Below are positions 1 through 12,300 of a stretch of 64,000 nt of DNA, in pieces. The translations under genes were made by a program, and so were the position numbers. The notes under the pieces are model-generated. The model was not told the DNA's origin, did no database searches, and saw nothing but the letters and a program-made list of their open reading frames with translations. The first letter of the stretch is position 1. Every line of letters begins with the position of its first letter. Location: positions 62,001 to 126,000 of the forward strand of contig JAVTLE010000017.1 of NCBI GenBank assembly GCA_033439295.1. The letters are read 5' to 3'. This stretch comes from Deuterostichococcus epilithicus (lineage: Eukaryota > Chlorophyta > Trebouxiophyceae > Prasiolales > Stichococcaceae).

Positions 1-2509
1 TTGGACGTTGCCAAAGACCGGCTGTATGTGCGCGGCAAGGCGTCACACGACCGGAGGTGAGAACCCCCTGTCGGCTGGAACGCTCCCGCCAGGTGCTGCC
101 GGACAGTATTGGCAGCCCGTGACACGTTCACCAGCACACAACACAGAGGGACACAGCAGAGAGGAGGATTGCTGCGCTTTTCATTTCAGTGTCCTTTGAT
201 GCAAATCCGGCGCCGCCTTCCTGTCATCCACCTTTTCGTAGGGTACTATGCAGGATGATGCCAGCGGTGCTGCTGCAGGGGCTGCTCCTAACGCTGACTG
301 CGCCGGCGATGGCGCTCTTTGCTCCCTGCGTACTGGCTTTGCTGCTGCACCGTATTCAACGGTTTGCCGATGCCGCAGGTCCTGCCAGACAGTGCTGGCG
401 GCACTGCTGCGGGGGCTCCTGCCGGCGCTGGCGCCGGTGCTGCCGCACATGGCTGAGGACGCCTGGCAGCACCTGCCCTGGCCTGCGCCCGCGCATTCCG
501 TCTTCCAGGTGCCAATGCCTGCCTCGCAGGGCTTTCACCGTCATCATGCGATGCGCCGGGGACAGGGGTTGGGGTTGCGGGTTTAGGACATTGCCTGCAC
601 GGCCATTCCAAGCAATGGCTTGGAGCTGCCAGCTGGTCCCTGCGTGTGACTGCCAACAGATGGGGACCACGGTTTTGTGTCGCTGTTTGCTGGGTCAGGA
701 CGCGCTGTTCAGGCGACCGGGTCGGAAAGACCAAAGCGGCTGGCACAAAGCCATCTACAGGGCCTCTGCAGGCCTGCCGGCAGCGCCTCCTGGCGAGCGG
801 CGGCGCAGACATACACGTCGTGCTGTCGATTTAGGGTTCAAACGCCGCTGAGCTGCTGTCGAACCGTACACGTGTAGGCGGGGTGGCAGCACGCGCCGGC
901 CGAGTGGCGGGATCTGCCAGCGGCAACCGCTTCCACTTTCCGCAGCCTGCTTGCCGTTCGCGCAGAGGTCAACCAGGTGGGTGGCGTTGCCTTCCGATGT
1001 ACGTTATCAGAGTTTACGATCCCGCTGCGGCTTCGCCGCGTGCGCCTGCGCGAAGACGCTCGACCTGCGCATGCCTGCCATCTCCGCACCCCTGTGAAGC
1101 CTCCTGCAGGTTCTGTTGGAGTGCTGGGCCAGCCAGCTGCTGTGCTGAGCTGCATGCGCCTTGCGTGCCGCTGAAAGCCTTGCCAAGTGTGTCTCCTGTG
1201 GCACCAAGCGTATGACGGCAACCACTGCAGGTGCTGGGCAAAGGCGGTCGGGCGGTGCCCTAAAACCCTAAACCCTAAACCCTAAACCCCCGTTCCAGTT
1301 GGTCAAGTCTGTGTACAAGTGTGTAATCCGAAACAGGGTGCCCAAATCTTGCACCCAATACTTATTCCAGGTGCTGGAAAAGGCGCGCATCGCCAAGCTG
1401 CTCGGCTCAGCGCTCGAGGCGCGGGTGCTGCTGCACGTGGCCGACGCCGGGCTGCGGGAGCGGCTGGCGGCGCTGAACGCCGCGGCCAACGGCGCCGACC
1501 CGCTGCGCTACACCTTCATCGTGTCAGAGGTAGGTCACAGCCACAGCCTGTTCGAAGACCTTCCTAAGCCCCACGGTGTGTAAGTGTGTGACATCGGCCA
1601 GCGCGGCCAGTGCTGGGACGCCGCGGACATTGGCGCTGGCCTACTACGCTGCGTGTATGTCGAGGTAGGAGGAGGTTTCGTGTTGAGGAGACTTGAGTTT
1701 TGCTAGGTCTTAGTGTGTAGCAAAAACTTGATCATACAAGGGCCTCCACTGGCGGCGTTGGACGCCACAGACAGCATCAGCAACCCACTGTGCTGTGTCC
1801 CCATCATCTCAGAGGTGGTTGTCGAAGTTTTGGCTCGTACTAGAGTTCTAGTAGAGCTACCCTACTATGTCCATTATCTGCTGAACTTCGATTCGGTGCC
1901 ACACAGGTGGAGCTGGTCGACAGCGCCGCAGAGGCGGCGGCAGCGGAGCACACCGCAACGCTGCAGCTGGAGGGTGTTGGCGAGCTGACAGTCGGCATTG
2001 CGCGCGCCCGCGGCGCAAAGTGCACCCGCTGCTGGAACTACAGCCCGCAGGTGTGCCGGTGCTCAATGCTGCTGTGCGGAAGTGTTTTTGTTCCGCACCT
2101 GGATTTGCAGGGGATCGGTTCGATAGATGCCGCCGGGCCGCACAGTGACCAGTGGGATGCTGGTCCTGTAGCAGCCCAGACATCCGTCGCCGCCACATTG
2201 CGGCTGCCAGCACAGCATGGCCGCAAGGGCCATCCCGTGTCGGCCCTTGTGCTTCATGTGGCCGTGGGGTGCTCAACAAGATAAATGGTCATTCGAGACA
2301 AGGTGTGACACAGGGATCGCTTGGACCGAGGGTCATGCGATGTTCCAGCTGATGGTTTAGCGCATCATGGGAACAGAATCCATGTTGTCACCACAATGCC
2401 TGCACAGGTGGGACAGCAGGCAGGCCACCCGGATCTGTGCGAGCGGTGCGCGCCTGTTATGGCTGAGATAGGCTTCCAACTGCCGCAGCCGGAAGCAGTG
2501 GCGGCCTGA
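1..2509 (+). CDS. Isoleucyl-tRNA synthetase, bacterial/organellar type, C-terminal part (5' end outside window)
   Basis: It charges tRNA-Ile with isoleucine, most likely in plastid and/or mitochondrion. Six in-phase exons are visible: 1-56, 379-508, 878-976, 1371-1529, 1907-2050 and 2408-2509 (690 nt, 229 codons plus TGA). They encode the end of the catalytic core (DVAKDRLYV), the anticodon-binding helical domain ([17 protein letters not shown], then LAPVLPHMAEDAWQHLP, AGW, LLAVRAEVNQVLEKARIAK) and the C-terminal zinc-binding module with cysteine pairs KCTRCW and LCERC. That cysteine module is typical of bacterial-type IleRS, hence the organellar call. The family is usually near 1,000 residues, so roughly three quarters of the gene lies upstream of the window. 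Intron 3 holds a telomere-like repeat (1258-1291) and intron 1 holds an eroded copy of the next exon (251-313). A TGTAA motif lies 347 nt past the stop. Confidence 0.93.
251..313 (+). repeat. Eroded copy of IleRS exon 379-508 in the preceding intron
   Basis: A CAG acceptor at 251-253 is followed by sequence that aligns with the start of exon 379-508. In one frame it still reads VLLQGLLLTLTAPAMA against [18 protein letters not shown]. The similarity covers splice site and exon and is judged by eye. Confidence 0.6.
1258..1291 (+). repeat. Interstitial telomere-like repeat (CCCTAAA)n in IleRS intron
   Basis: About four tandem CCCTAAA units, one with an extra A, sit in the intron before exon 1371-1529. 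This is the longest telomere-type tract in the window and matches the plant/chlorophyte telomere unit. Confidence 0.9.
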
Positions 2510-3060
2510 TGCTGAGCTTGCTCGCATTCAAGCCTCGCGGCCGGTCACTGGCGCATCAGCCGCCCTGCTGCCGCCGGCTGGGATATCAGCGTCGCTTTCG
2601 TGGCTGTCAATGAGTACAGTTTGGCCAGCCAACGAGCAGCGTGCTTCTTGCCGAGCAGCCGGTCTTTTGCACTGTTGCGGCTAGATTTTCAGTGTCAGAC
2701 ATCAATGCGGCAAACTTTCACAACCATAACCACGAAACATGTCCGTGTGCCATCCTCACGCTTGTGGTTGGTAAGCTGAGGAGCAACTCGCTCGTGACTT
2801 ACCGTACAATACAAGTCTAGGCAAGCGCTGATGCAGAGTGGCACCACCTCATCATTGTAACTTGCTAATGATGGACGCACCTGGGCTCGAGGCTTTCGAC
2901 AACCTACGACATCAATGGCTTACGGAGGCCCCACCGTTTCAAGCACGATGACACATGAATACAGGCTTCAGACTGGGCGCCCAACCCCAATAAACCACAT
3001 TGCGCAGTGCAACACGTGCCAAAACACTGCGCACTAAAAGCACAGCGTAGCGTGTGGCCA
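2510..3060. other. Convergent intergenic region, IleRS 3' side
   Basis: This lies between the IleRS stop (plus strand) and the stop of the minus-strand gene at 3061. It should hold both 3' UTRs. Apart from the TGTAA at 2856-2860, I see no convincing coding exon. Confidence 0.7.
2856..2860 (+). terminator. Putative TGTAA polyadenylation signal for IleRS
   Basis: TGTAA is the usual poly(A) signal of green algae. This copy lies 347 nt downstream of the IleRS stop codon, on the correct strand. No cDNA end is available to confirm it. Confidence 0.45.
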
Positions 3061-5651
3061 TCAGGGGCACACGAAGATCCGGTGGCGCGGTGAGCGGCCC
3101 GGCAGGGCGTGGAAGTAGTTGACGTCCAGCAGCCGGCGGCCCAGGTCGTTCTCCTGGACCGTCCGCACCTCCTGCTCACAGTCAGGCAACAAGTGACACT
3201 CAGACAAAAAAAACACTAAATGGCACGGTATATCGCATGCGTGGAGAGACGTCAGGACGCATTGACAGCGGCACGGAGTTCACCAGCTGCGCAGTTGGCA
3301 TTCGGAGCGCATGACGGGGACATTCTGGCATGACACAGTGCTTGCACGCCTTGGATATAGGCTGCCAGCACATGCTTTTCGACATTTCGACATCCAGACG
3401 TTCATGCATGGTGTGTGCCATCCAGACGGTTCATGCATGGGGTGCACCTGGAGGCCGTCCATGATGAGGTGTGTGTGCAGGACGCTGCCTGGCCCGACAT
3501 CCAGCACCGCAGCGCGTCCCTGCGACATTCCAGACATGTCAGTGCCCGGGATCTGTCCCACATCGGAAGCAGTCTGTCAGGTCCATACCGTGCGTGCGGT
3601 CTACACCATAAGAGCTTCTCGAAACTTTGAAAGGAAACCCACAGATTTCGAATGTGCTCCAGCTGGAGCGCAGCCGCAAGCCGCAAACATAAGCACCGGG
3701 AATTTGCCCCTGAGACTGCATCGGACCCCACCTGGAAGTACAGGATGTTGCGCATGTCCATGATGCGGCCGTCGAACGCCATGGGTGAGCCCTGCTGGCA
3801 GTAGCCCAGGCAGTAGGGGAAGGTGTCGTTGTTCTGCGCCGGGTACTCGCGCGCATGAAAAAGCATGCCCTGCGCAGTGCAGTGCAGCCAGCTCAGAGGC
3901 CAAAGTATCAACCAGGGCGGTGGCCGCGGTATGCACAAGCTCCAGAAGCAATGACTGTCGAAGAGGCGAGGCCGTCGTGGCCGGCTGCGTAAACCATGTG
4001 TACAGGTAGTGGTGGCGCAGACCTTGCGACTGCAGCGGAGCGCAGCTGACATCTGGCTCACGGCGCAGCCGCTCATAGAAAACCAAACCATGGATCCAGG
4101 TTTACGGTGTTGGTCGCACCAGCTCGCCGGTGGCGTGCGCGGAGAAGAGGTGCGCGTGGAATAGGTCGTACCGGCTCAGCGCCACCTAAAGTGTTGGTAC
4201 GAGGCAGGGTTTAAGGTCAGGGTTGAGCGCATGAGCGTTAACCAGCCGGTCGCGGAAGGCGACAGCGGCTCCCATGGGCGAAACGACATTTAGCGCCTGG
4301 TGCCTCCTAGAGTGTGCCAGGGTTTTAGTGCACACATAGCAGTGTTCCGCTGCAGTCTCCTGTGCCCCACGTGGTTGGCGTGAGCAGTGTTCAAGACCAG
4401 CGAAGCCTACTCGTAGGAGAAACAAACAGATGAACATTCAAGACCCGCCTGCGGAATTCCTGCGCCCGCCGTTGCCTCCGGCAAAGCCTCGAACAGCGCC
4501 GCCAGCCAGCGGTTCACCGCCGGTGACGCGAACCGGCGGCAGCTGCGCTCGCTGGTGAGCTGGCACCGGTGGCCTGCGTCGCAGGTATGCCACGTGACGT
4601 TGGTTGACCAGCCGTGAGCTCCTGTGTCCGAAGCAGTTTGCAGCGGCAGGCCTGATCGCAATTAGCAGACTGGAAACTTGTCCAGAGGCGGCTGCCGCAG
4701 GCGGCTTTCGCAGGCCTCGAATACCAACCCCAAATGCTCATTGGCTGCTTCGGGCCGAGCGATGCACGCCGTGGCAGGTAGCTTCCGCTAGCCCCTCACA
4801 CGCCCTGCCAGAGGCACGTTTCGTCACCAGCCGCCGGAGGGCACGAGCACAACAGACGCTCAACGGCTCACTGGCTGCGCCCTCCACATCGGGCACGCAG
4901 TGCTTTCGCCACGCGAGCGCATGCCGTGGCGCGCTGCGGTGGCCCGCGGCTGCCGCCGCACACAGCGCCCGCCACGCCGCTGGCGCCCGCGGCAGGCCCT
5001 GCAGCGGCAACGTGGCCGCTCGCAGCTGCGCCTCCTGCACGTGGTGGAACCGGATCATCAGATGGCTCCAGCTGCAGGTTTGCGGCATAGCGTGGCTGTT
5101 GCTCTGGCACCAGTGAAGCGTCCTGAGATGTGACTGCAGGGTGGTCCTCCAACAGAGGTAACCGCAAACCCCCACCTGCTTTCAAGTCAAACACAGAAGC
5201 TAGAGTGTGCCCTGGTTTGAAGGTGCGCACACGGAGGTTCGCATTTAAAAAAAAATGCCAGCAGGATACCCACCCACTTGGCGTTGTGCAGCGCCCGCCC
5301 CGCCATCAGTGCCAGCAGGTCTTGCGCTGTCGCTCGCCTGGCCGCCTCGTCCGGCCACGCCGCGTCCCGGGCGTCAGCACCGTGCTCGGCTTCCGTGACG
5401 TACAGGGCGCCTGTGCCGTCTGAACGGATTCCCGCAGGCTGCAGTGCCGCCACGGGCGCCGCCGAGGCGGCGAGCACAGCACAGCAGACGCACGCCAGCG
5501 CAGCGTGCCTGCGCCTAGAGCCGCTGAACGACGGTGCACCGTGCTGCGTCCGATCAGGACTGAGGACACAGCGCTGCAGTGTGCAACTGCCGCTGGCGCA
5601 CTGCTGTCCGCGCACGCCAGCAAGGTTGTAGTGCGGCAGGACGGAAGCCAT
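3061..5651 (-). CDS. Uncharacterised multi-exon protein with signal-like N-terminus
   Basis: I do not recognise the family. The proposed first exon (about 5279-5651) begins at an ATG at 5651 and includes a hydrophobic stretch (AALACVCCAVLAASAAPVAA) that could be a signal peptide or signal anchor. Later exons are inferred around 4850-5115 (FHHVQEAQLRAATLPLQ), 4440-4590 (CRRFASPAVNRWLAALFEAL), 4112-4187 (SRYDLFHAHLFSAHATGELV) and 3965-4080 (GLRHHYLYTWF). The last two are well bounded and in phase 0: 3732-3869 (FHAREYPAQNNDTF, then YCLGYCQQGSPMAFDGRIMD) and 3061-3174 (NDLGRRLLDVNYFHALPGR, then RIFVCP and TGA). Coding frame and splice sites support a real gene. Exon ends other than the last two are not fixed, and 4190-4315 may be an exon or an eroded copy. 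Confidence 0.6.
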
Positions 5652-6332
5652 TATGTAGAGTGCGCCAGAAGCTGTTAGTCTTGTAGGAGTGGTCCAGTGG
5701 GTTTGGAGCAGCAATGCCGGACTACTTCCCTCATTTCCGTGCAGCGCGAGCGCGTCACATCAAATGCGGCGCTTAGAGCAAGCGCCTCAACGCAGTTGTA
5801 ACCGCATCCAGAGGTACATCCATTCGATATTTTCTGGAATCGTTGGCGAGCACGACTTTGTCAATGCTCGAGCGGTCAAGCAGCAGTGTCGGAGCTTGCT
5901 CCGACACCCGGATCGCAGTGTGAAATGCGATGCGCAAAAGTCAGGGAAGCAGTGGAGAGCGCGGTGCAGCCGTTGGAAAGTTTGAGTAGCCAGGAAGGAT
6001 GCTATGTCGCTCTGCCGCGGATCCGGTCAGCACACGAGGGGTATCACCTACGGCCCGCTATAAACCCCCATGCACGTGACCCTCCCGAGACCAAAACACA
6101 GCATGGTGGCTCAAATCAGACCAGTTCGCGGTGACTTTGCCCTCGTCCGGCCCTGATTGACGCGCTGACCTGATCCACGAGGTCCACAAGCCGCATCGAC
6201 ATGGCGTTGAGGAAAGGATCAACGCTGAGAAGACTTTTGATCGAGAGCTTCCGCTAGCAGAGTGTCCATCCTACTCTTGTGATCTTGGGTCTGAAGCGAC
6301 CTACAGCACATAATCGTTCGAGCTTGGCTGGA
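5652..6332. other. Divergent intergenic region upstream of BIG
   Basis: This holds the 5' flanks of the minus-strand gene (start 5651) and of BIG (start 6333). It is less GC-rich than the exons. I see no TATA box or recognisable operator. A bidirectional promoter is possible but unproven. Confidence 0.6.
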
Positions 6333-9300
6333 ATGGCACCGTTCGGCCTGTCTCTGTTTGGCGACTCAGGCGACGCCCAGCTGCCCGACAGGATCGAGCC
6401 GTGTAAGCGCGGCTCGGATGCGGCCTTTGAGAAGTTCATCGACGGTGCTCTGGCGCGCATCTACAACGAGGCCAGCGGCAGGTCGGCGGAGGGTAAAGCG
6501 CTGCGCGCGTCCTGCAAGCCGCTGCTGGGTGCGCGATCCGGGCCTGCTCACGGCAGACCGTCAAAATGCTGCAGATCTCCTCTGCCAGCAGAATCAAACG
6601 TTGAACGGAACGGCGCAACCGACATATAGGTAGCCGGCTGTGTGGCACACCCAGCGCAGACAATGCAGGACAAGCGAGAGCTGGCATCCCTGGAAACCTG
6701 AATTTGACCAGCCTTTCCGAGTGCTCATCAAGGCACCCAAGCTCACCTGGCGTGGCCTGTGAGCGGCGATGCGGACCTGAGCCCGGCTCCCTGGGGAGCA
6801 GCCGTGCGCCTGACAGATAACCGAAACCGATGGAACCGAGCAGGCGGACGGGGAGGGCAGCACCAGCGGCCGGGTGGCGGCTCCGCTGGACAAGACCCCC
6901 CGGCGGCGCGAGCCCCAGGTGATGTCGACGAACTCACTGAGGAAGCGCCCTTGCCTGGCGTCTCGCAGACAAGCTGCGGGAGGATGGAGAGGCAAACCCG
7001 GACAAGCGGGTCACGGCGCCGCTGGACAAGCCGACGGCGGCGTGGGTGCTGGAGCCGCTACGGCTGGCGGCCGGCGCAAGCAGCCACAAGCTAGTGGAGC
7101 CGGCCCTCGGCTGCCTGCACAAGCTGGTGAGTGGATGCCACAACAGGGGGTCGCCCGCAGCAGGGGCGCATTGTTGTACACTGCAAGATCGCGCAGTTTC
7201 AGCTGACGGCTCCTGCGCCTGGTGACCGGCGCCTGCTGCCACCTGCTTCTGGAGACTACCCGGCCACGCTGGGTCAGCCTTCGATGCCCTCTGCTTCCGA
7301 CAATCCGCATAACAACTCAGAGGTGTGCCGCATCTGACCAATGGCGCTGGTACACCCCGCAGCAAGCGCGGACAGCTACATGTGGGTGAAGGGATCATAT
7401 AAACTCATTCCTGGCGTTCCTCTGTACCAAAACTTTCTGGTGTTCATCTGCACATGCTGGCGAGCCCTGCGCTATCAGCAGCCCCGGCTGGCATAGCACG
7501 CGCTCGGCCGATTGGCAGAGTGTGTCCAGCAGATCAACAGCAGGTCGCCATCCGTGCTGGATGCTCATTTCACATGCCCTGGTGGTCAACAGCTCTCTCC
7601 AGCACCCGTGCTGCTGCCGGCCCCACTGCCTGACCCCCAAATCGCCTGGAACCTGCATCAGCTTCTATGAGCACGCCGGTGACTCGTACCTGCACTTTCA
7701 ATTCCATAATTGAATGCGAGCTCAGATGTGGATCTGCTACTGTCCGGTCAGTGGGCGCACTCATACCTCGAGCAAGACACGCGATTGTCTGTCATCCTCT
7801 TCTGAAGCTTTGCTGAAAAACTCCATCGACTCCAGTCAGGTCGGTTGCGTCTGCTGCAGGTGGCTTACTCGTACCTGCAGGGGGAGAGCACTCGCTCAGG
7901 GCGCCTGGACGACGACACCCTTATCTCCCAGGTGCCCACACTTCCTCTGCTGCTGCTGGCTCGTCCTCTTGGGCTGTCGACTCAGGAGGGGCAGCCAGCG
8001 CGGCACTGCAGAAGGCTGCATGCTCCTCTGCAAACTGCCCGTCTCACTCGAGGTGCGCGCGGAGGCGGCTGCGGCAGCACGTGCAGTTGCAACGCTGCCG
8101 GGCTCGAGCGAAGGGTGGACGCACCGCGCGTGTCTCCGTCCTCACGCAACGGCCCTGTACTGTGTGTCTGCAACGCGTACATGCAGGGATCAACTAAGAG
8201 CGCGACAGATCAGTGCCCAGACACAAGTGCTGTGCATGTTTTGGGCATTGCCTCTGCATCATCGCAATACACAGCAATGCCAACGTGCAGCTGGCAGTCC
8301 CTTTCTTGGTGCCATCACGCTGCCCTTCGGAGGGGTGAGTGGCTGCTCCTGACACAGTCACCCACCCGGGCCTGCCACATATGGGAAGGCAGATATAGAT
8401 GAATTCGTGTCACAGGTGGTGGGCATCGTGTCGCGGTGCGGCGAGAACTCGAATGCGGACGTGCAGCTGGCGGTCATCCGGGCGCTGCTCACCATCACGA
8501 CCGCAGAGCACTTCCGAGCGCACGGCGATTGCCTCGTCCAGGTGCCGCGACTATGCTGCCTCCTGTAAGTGTGGAAACCTTTGTTGCGCTCAGCTGTGGA
8601 CAACCAGCACAGCGGAGCACTTTTTGGCGGCAAAGCGACCGCCTCGTGCAGGTGCCCTTGCCTGCATCGTCAGACGCTGCAAACGCTGATACTGTCAGCC
8701 GTTCAGGCGCTTGACGTCGCCGCTTGTGGCACTGTCGGACCGGATTGCCTGCGCCAGCGTCCAGTCCTCCGTTGCTAAGCTGGACCTTCGGGGCCAGCCC
8801 CGTCAGAAGAGTCCTCACAACAGGAAACACATGAGACAACCCCGAAACTCCCGAAGCAGCGGTTTTTCAGCTTTGCAGCCGCACATGCAGGCCATTCGAA
8901 CAGTCTTCAACGTGGCGATCGGCGCTGACAGCGCCGACATCCAGCGCACCGCCCGCAATGCGCTGCTGCAAATGCTCAACACCGTGCTGAAGCACGTCAC
9001 CCTGTACCCCCTGGTGAGAGTCTCCTGCTGTTGGTCCCGAGTCGCTGGTTCCGGCAGCTCTGACAATATTTCCAGAGACACGTGCCAGTTTTGGAAGTGC
9101 AACTTGAAGTCAGAGAGCATGTGACAGCTGCAGACCGCCTGCGCACGCTTATCGCACCGGGAGGCTTCCCCTTGCACTGCATCGGTTTTGAGCTCGCGCC
9201 TGCACACGCAGTCCCGCCGGTCGTCGCCGGCATACGCCCTGGACCCGGCGTACAGCGGCGGCTGGACGCCCGGGGGGCCGGAGACGCCTGCGTCGGCGTT

Positions 9301-12300
9301 TGGCCGTACGCCCACGCACGGCAGCTCCCCGCACCTCGGCCCGGTGCCAGAAGGCGAGCCTGCTATTCAGCATTCACCACTGCGCCAGGGCACTCTGTGG
9401 CTGGGTCTGATCAGGAGCTGTGTGTGGCAAGTGCGCATGCGCGTGTGCGGCCAGGCGAGTGGCTGCGGCCGCGAACCCAGAGGCACGCGTGAGGCGTGCA
9501 CAACTGCTGAAAATGAGCAGGGATTTTCCTCTGTTCACTTGTCCTGTGAGCCGGCTGCGCCCTGTCTCTTGGAGATCTTGAATTATGTCTGTGCAAACCA
9601 TCGTCTTGCCAGGGCTGCTGCACAGCCATGTCATGTGCTGGTACCTGAGTACGAGTAGGGAGTTCTAATCGATATCAGCAGCATCCTGCCTTCGAAGAGC
9701 CAGGTAGACATCGTCAAGAGGCACCGGCTCAGGAAGGAGCCAGACGCTGATGCGACTGCGCTAAGACTGCAGGCGCGCCGCTACCAACGGCAGACGTGGC
9801 AAGCACGCCGCCGCCGACGCCGCCGCCCACGCCCCCGGCCGGCAACGAGGCTGGGGAGGCCGGGAGAAACAGCAGCGGCAGCGGCGACGGTGCTGCGGAG
9901 TCGCCACGCACACCGCGTCCGCCAGGTGTCGCTTCAGTTCACACATCGAAAGCCGCGCTTGTTTCACAGTGGTGTAGCCTGACGCCGCAATCTGGCCGAG
10001 ACAGCCATAGAACTTTCCTGCACTCTTTCACCCGACGACACCCAGAACGAGGCGGAGCAGGCCGGCTACACACAGCCTGTATGCGGCGCCATTGCCAGGC
10101 CAGTTTCAGGAACGGAAGCACAGAAGCATCATGCGCTGCAGGCACATTGTCGAATGATGCGGCCGCAGCGGAAGACGGCATGTCGCTTGCCGTAAGCGGG
10201 GTTGGCCTGCCGCCGCTGCGCCTGAACTCTGGGGCTCCAGCGTCACCGGCGCAGACGCCGCGCCGCGACGGCGGCAGCCAGGAACGGGCCGGTTACGCCG
10301 CCGGCGGCAGCGACGGCGGCGGCGGTGGCGCGGATGCGGAAGCGGGAAGCAGCCCCGCGGGCAGCGAGGCAGTGCGCAGCGCGATGGCCAACACACGCAC
10401 GGCGGAGCTGGCATCGCTGGCGGAGCAGGCAGACATCAGGTGAGGCGTGCGACCTTGCAGGTCACCCAATGTTATGCTGGCGCCAGTCTGGTCTCAGCAA
10501 CGGTAGCAGCAACGTCAAGAACGTTGCGACGGCCCAACCTGGTGCCAATCTTCTAATTCCGTGCTGTTGCTGCTTTCCGAACGTTGAGTATGGACTTCAA
10601 GCAGCGCTGTAGGCAGGTGCGCGAGGCTTTGCGCTCCTCCCAAATTCTGTATTGTCCGGCAAAGCTGCCCAGCTAGCTTGATATGGCGGTCAGCAGGAAG
10701 TGGTGCAGCGTGTGGCTTGCACCGCTCGCGGCAGTCCCTCCGACCCTACTCGCAGCTCTGAAGCTGGCGCTTGGTTAAGTGGATGCATCGTTGGGGCAGA
10801 GATGCCATCTCCTTCCCCACTGCTCAGTGATGATGAAACAATCACAGGGTGTGGTGGGAAGGCGCTGGACGAGCCGGATCAGTTTCGGAGAAGAAATCAC
10901 TGCAGATCGGTGCCCTGCTTTGATGCATCTATCTTGCTTCAGGAGCAGGTTTCTATGCGCTTCTGACAGGGGACTGTGCAGGAGCTGGGCCGGCTTGATG
11001 CGGAGCCAGAAACGGCAGCCGCCATGCAGAACTCCTGTCACGTTCAGAAACAACGAGGCTGTTGCACCAACAGGGGCCTGGAAAGGGCGCTGGACCAGCT
11101 CGATGCGGCATCGGAGGCAGCGGACGCCGCGGCAAATGCGGAGGGCGGCCAGATCGCGACGCCGCGCGACGCCCGGCGGTCGCTGATGCGGGAGCGCCGC
11201 GCCGCCGCCTGGCGCCACCTCAACGTCGTGGAGCGGGACCTGCTCATCGTCGTCACTGCGCTGTGCAAGGTAGTTAGGGGTTGTTTGTACGGTGGTACTG
11301 AAGGAGCTGTGCAAGGTGGCTGGGGGGGAGGAGCAGGGGGTTACCGGAAAGGGGCTTTCATGCCAGCCACCAGGGAGGCGCCGGCGCACCGCAGTCGATA
11401 CGGCCTGGTAGTCTCCGGCTGCTGGCCTTCGTTTGTGCAGCAGTCTACAGCAGCGTCTGAACCCCTGTACGAGTGGCTGCTGTTCTGGAGAGGGCTTGTA
11501 CTGCGAATGTCGCAGCACTGCAGACTTTAGCACCGTGCCATGCAAACATGGACCTTGGCACTCGCGGTGTGCACCTTCAGGACCATGCAATATCTGTTTC
11601 GCAAGTTCTGCGGCTTGCTGGCGGACACTGTAGCGCCAAGCTCATGTCGATGGGCTGGCTCCCAAGCAGTGGTATGTAGTGTTGTGTCCGGGTGCCCGAT
11701 TCTGCACGAGTGCCGCAAATGCCAAGGCACTCGTCTGAATGATGCCGTCCGACTCAGTGATTCAAATGTCTGCTTGAGAGCCACAGCTGCAGCGCATCAG
11801 CGCGCCCAGACTGCTGCACACGCATGCGCACCCATGGCTTGCCGGATTGGCTTTTGGCGCCGTGGCCCAAGTCGAGCGCATCTAGGGCCAGAGGTAGAGA
11901 TTGAAAATGCAGTCCAACTGCAATTCAGTTGCTAGCAGCAGGAACAGCGCTTTGCTTATCCCATGCTGCAGACCATGCCTTGGACCAAGGCGTCGGCGTT
12001 GACTCCGGGTGGCGGCGCGGTGGCATGCATGCATGCACCCAGGCCAGGCTGCTGCTGCGCTTGAGGACGCTGCCACATCAAGAACTGGTGAACGCTTGCG
12101 ACCTGCAGATGGCGGCGCGGGAGACGGGTTTTGGCGCGGTGGAGGCATATATGCACCGGGGCAAGCTGCTGGCGCTGGACCTGGTGGTGCGCCTGCTGGA
12201 GAACCCGCTGCAGGTGAGTGATGTCAGGGTTATGTGGATTAGGGTCTCCTCTCTACTTCCACTTTGACTCTTAACATCAAGTCTGATGCTTTCGATTGCT

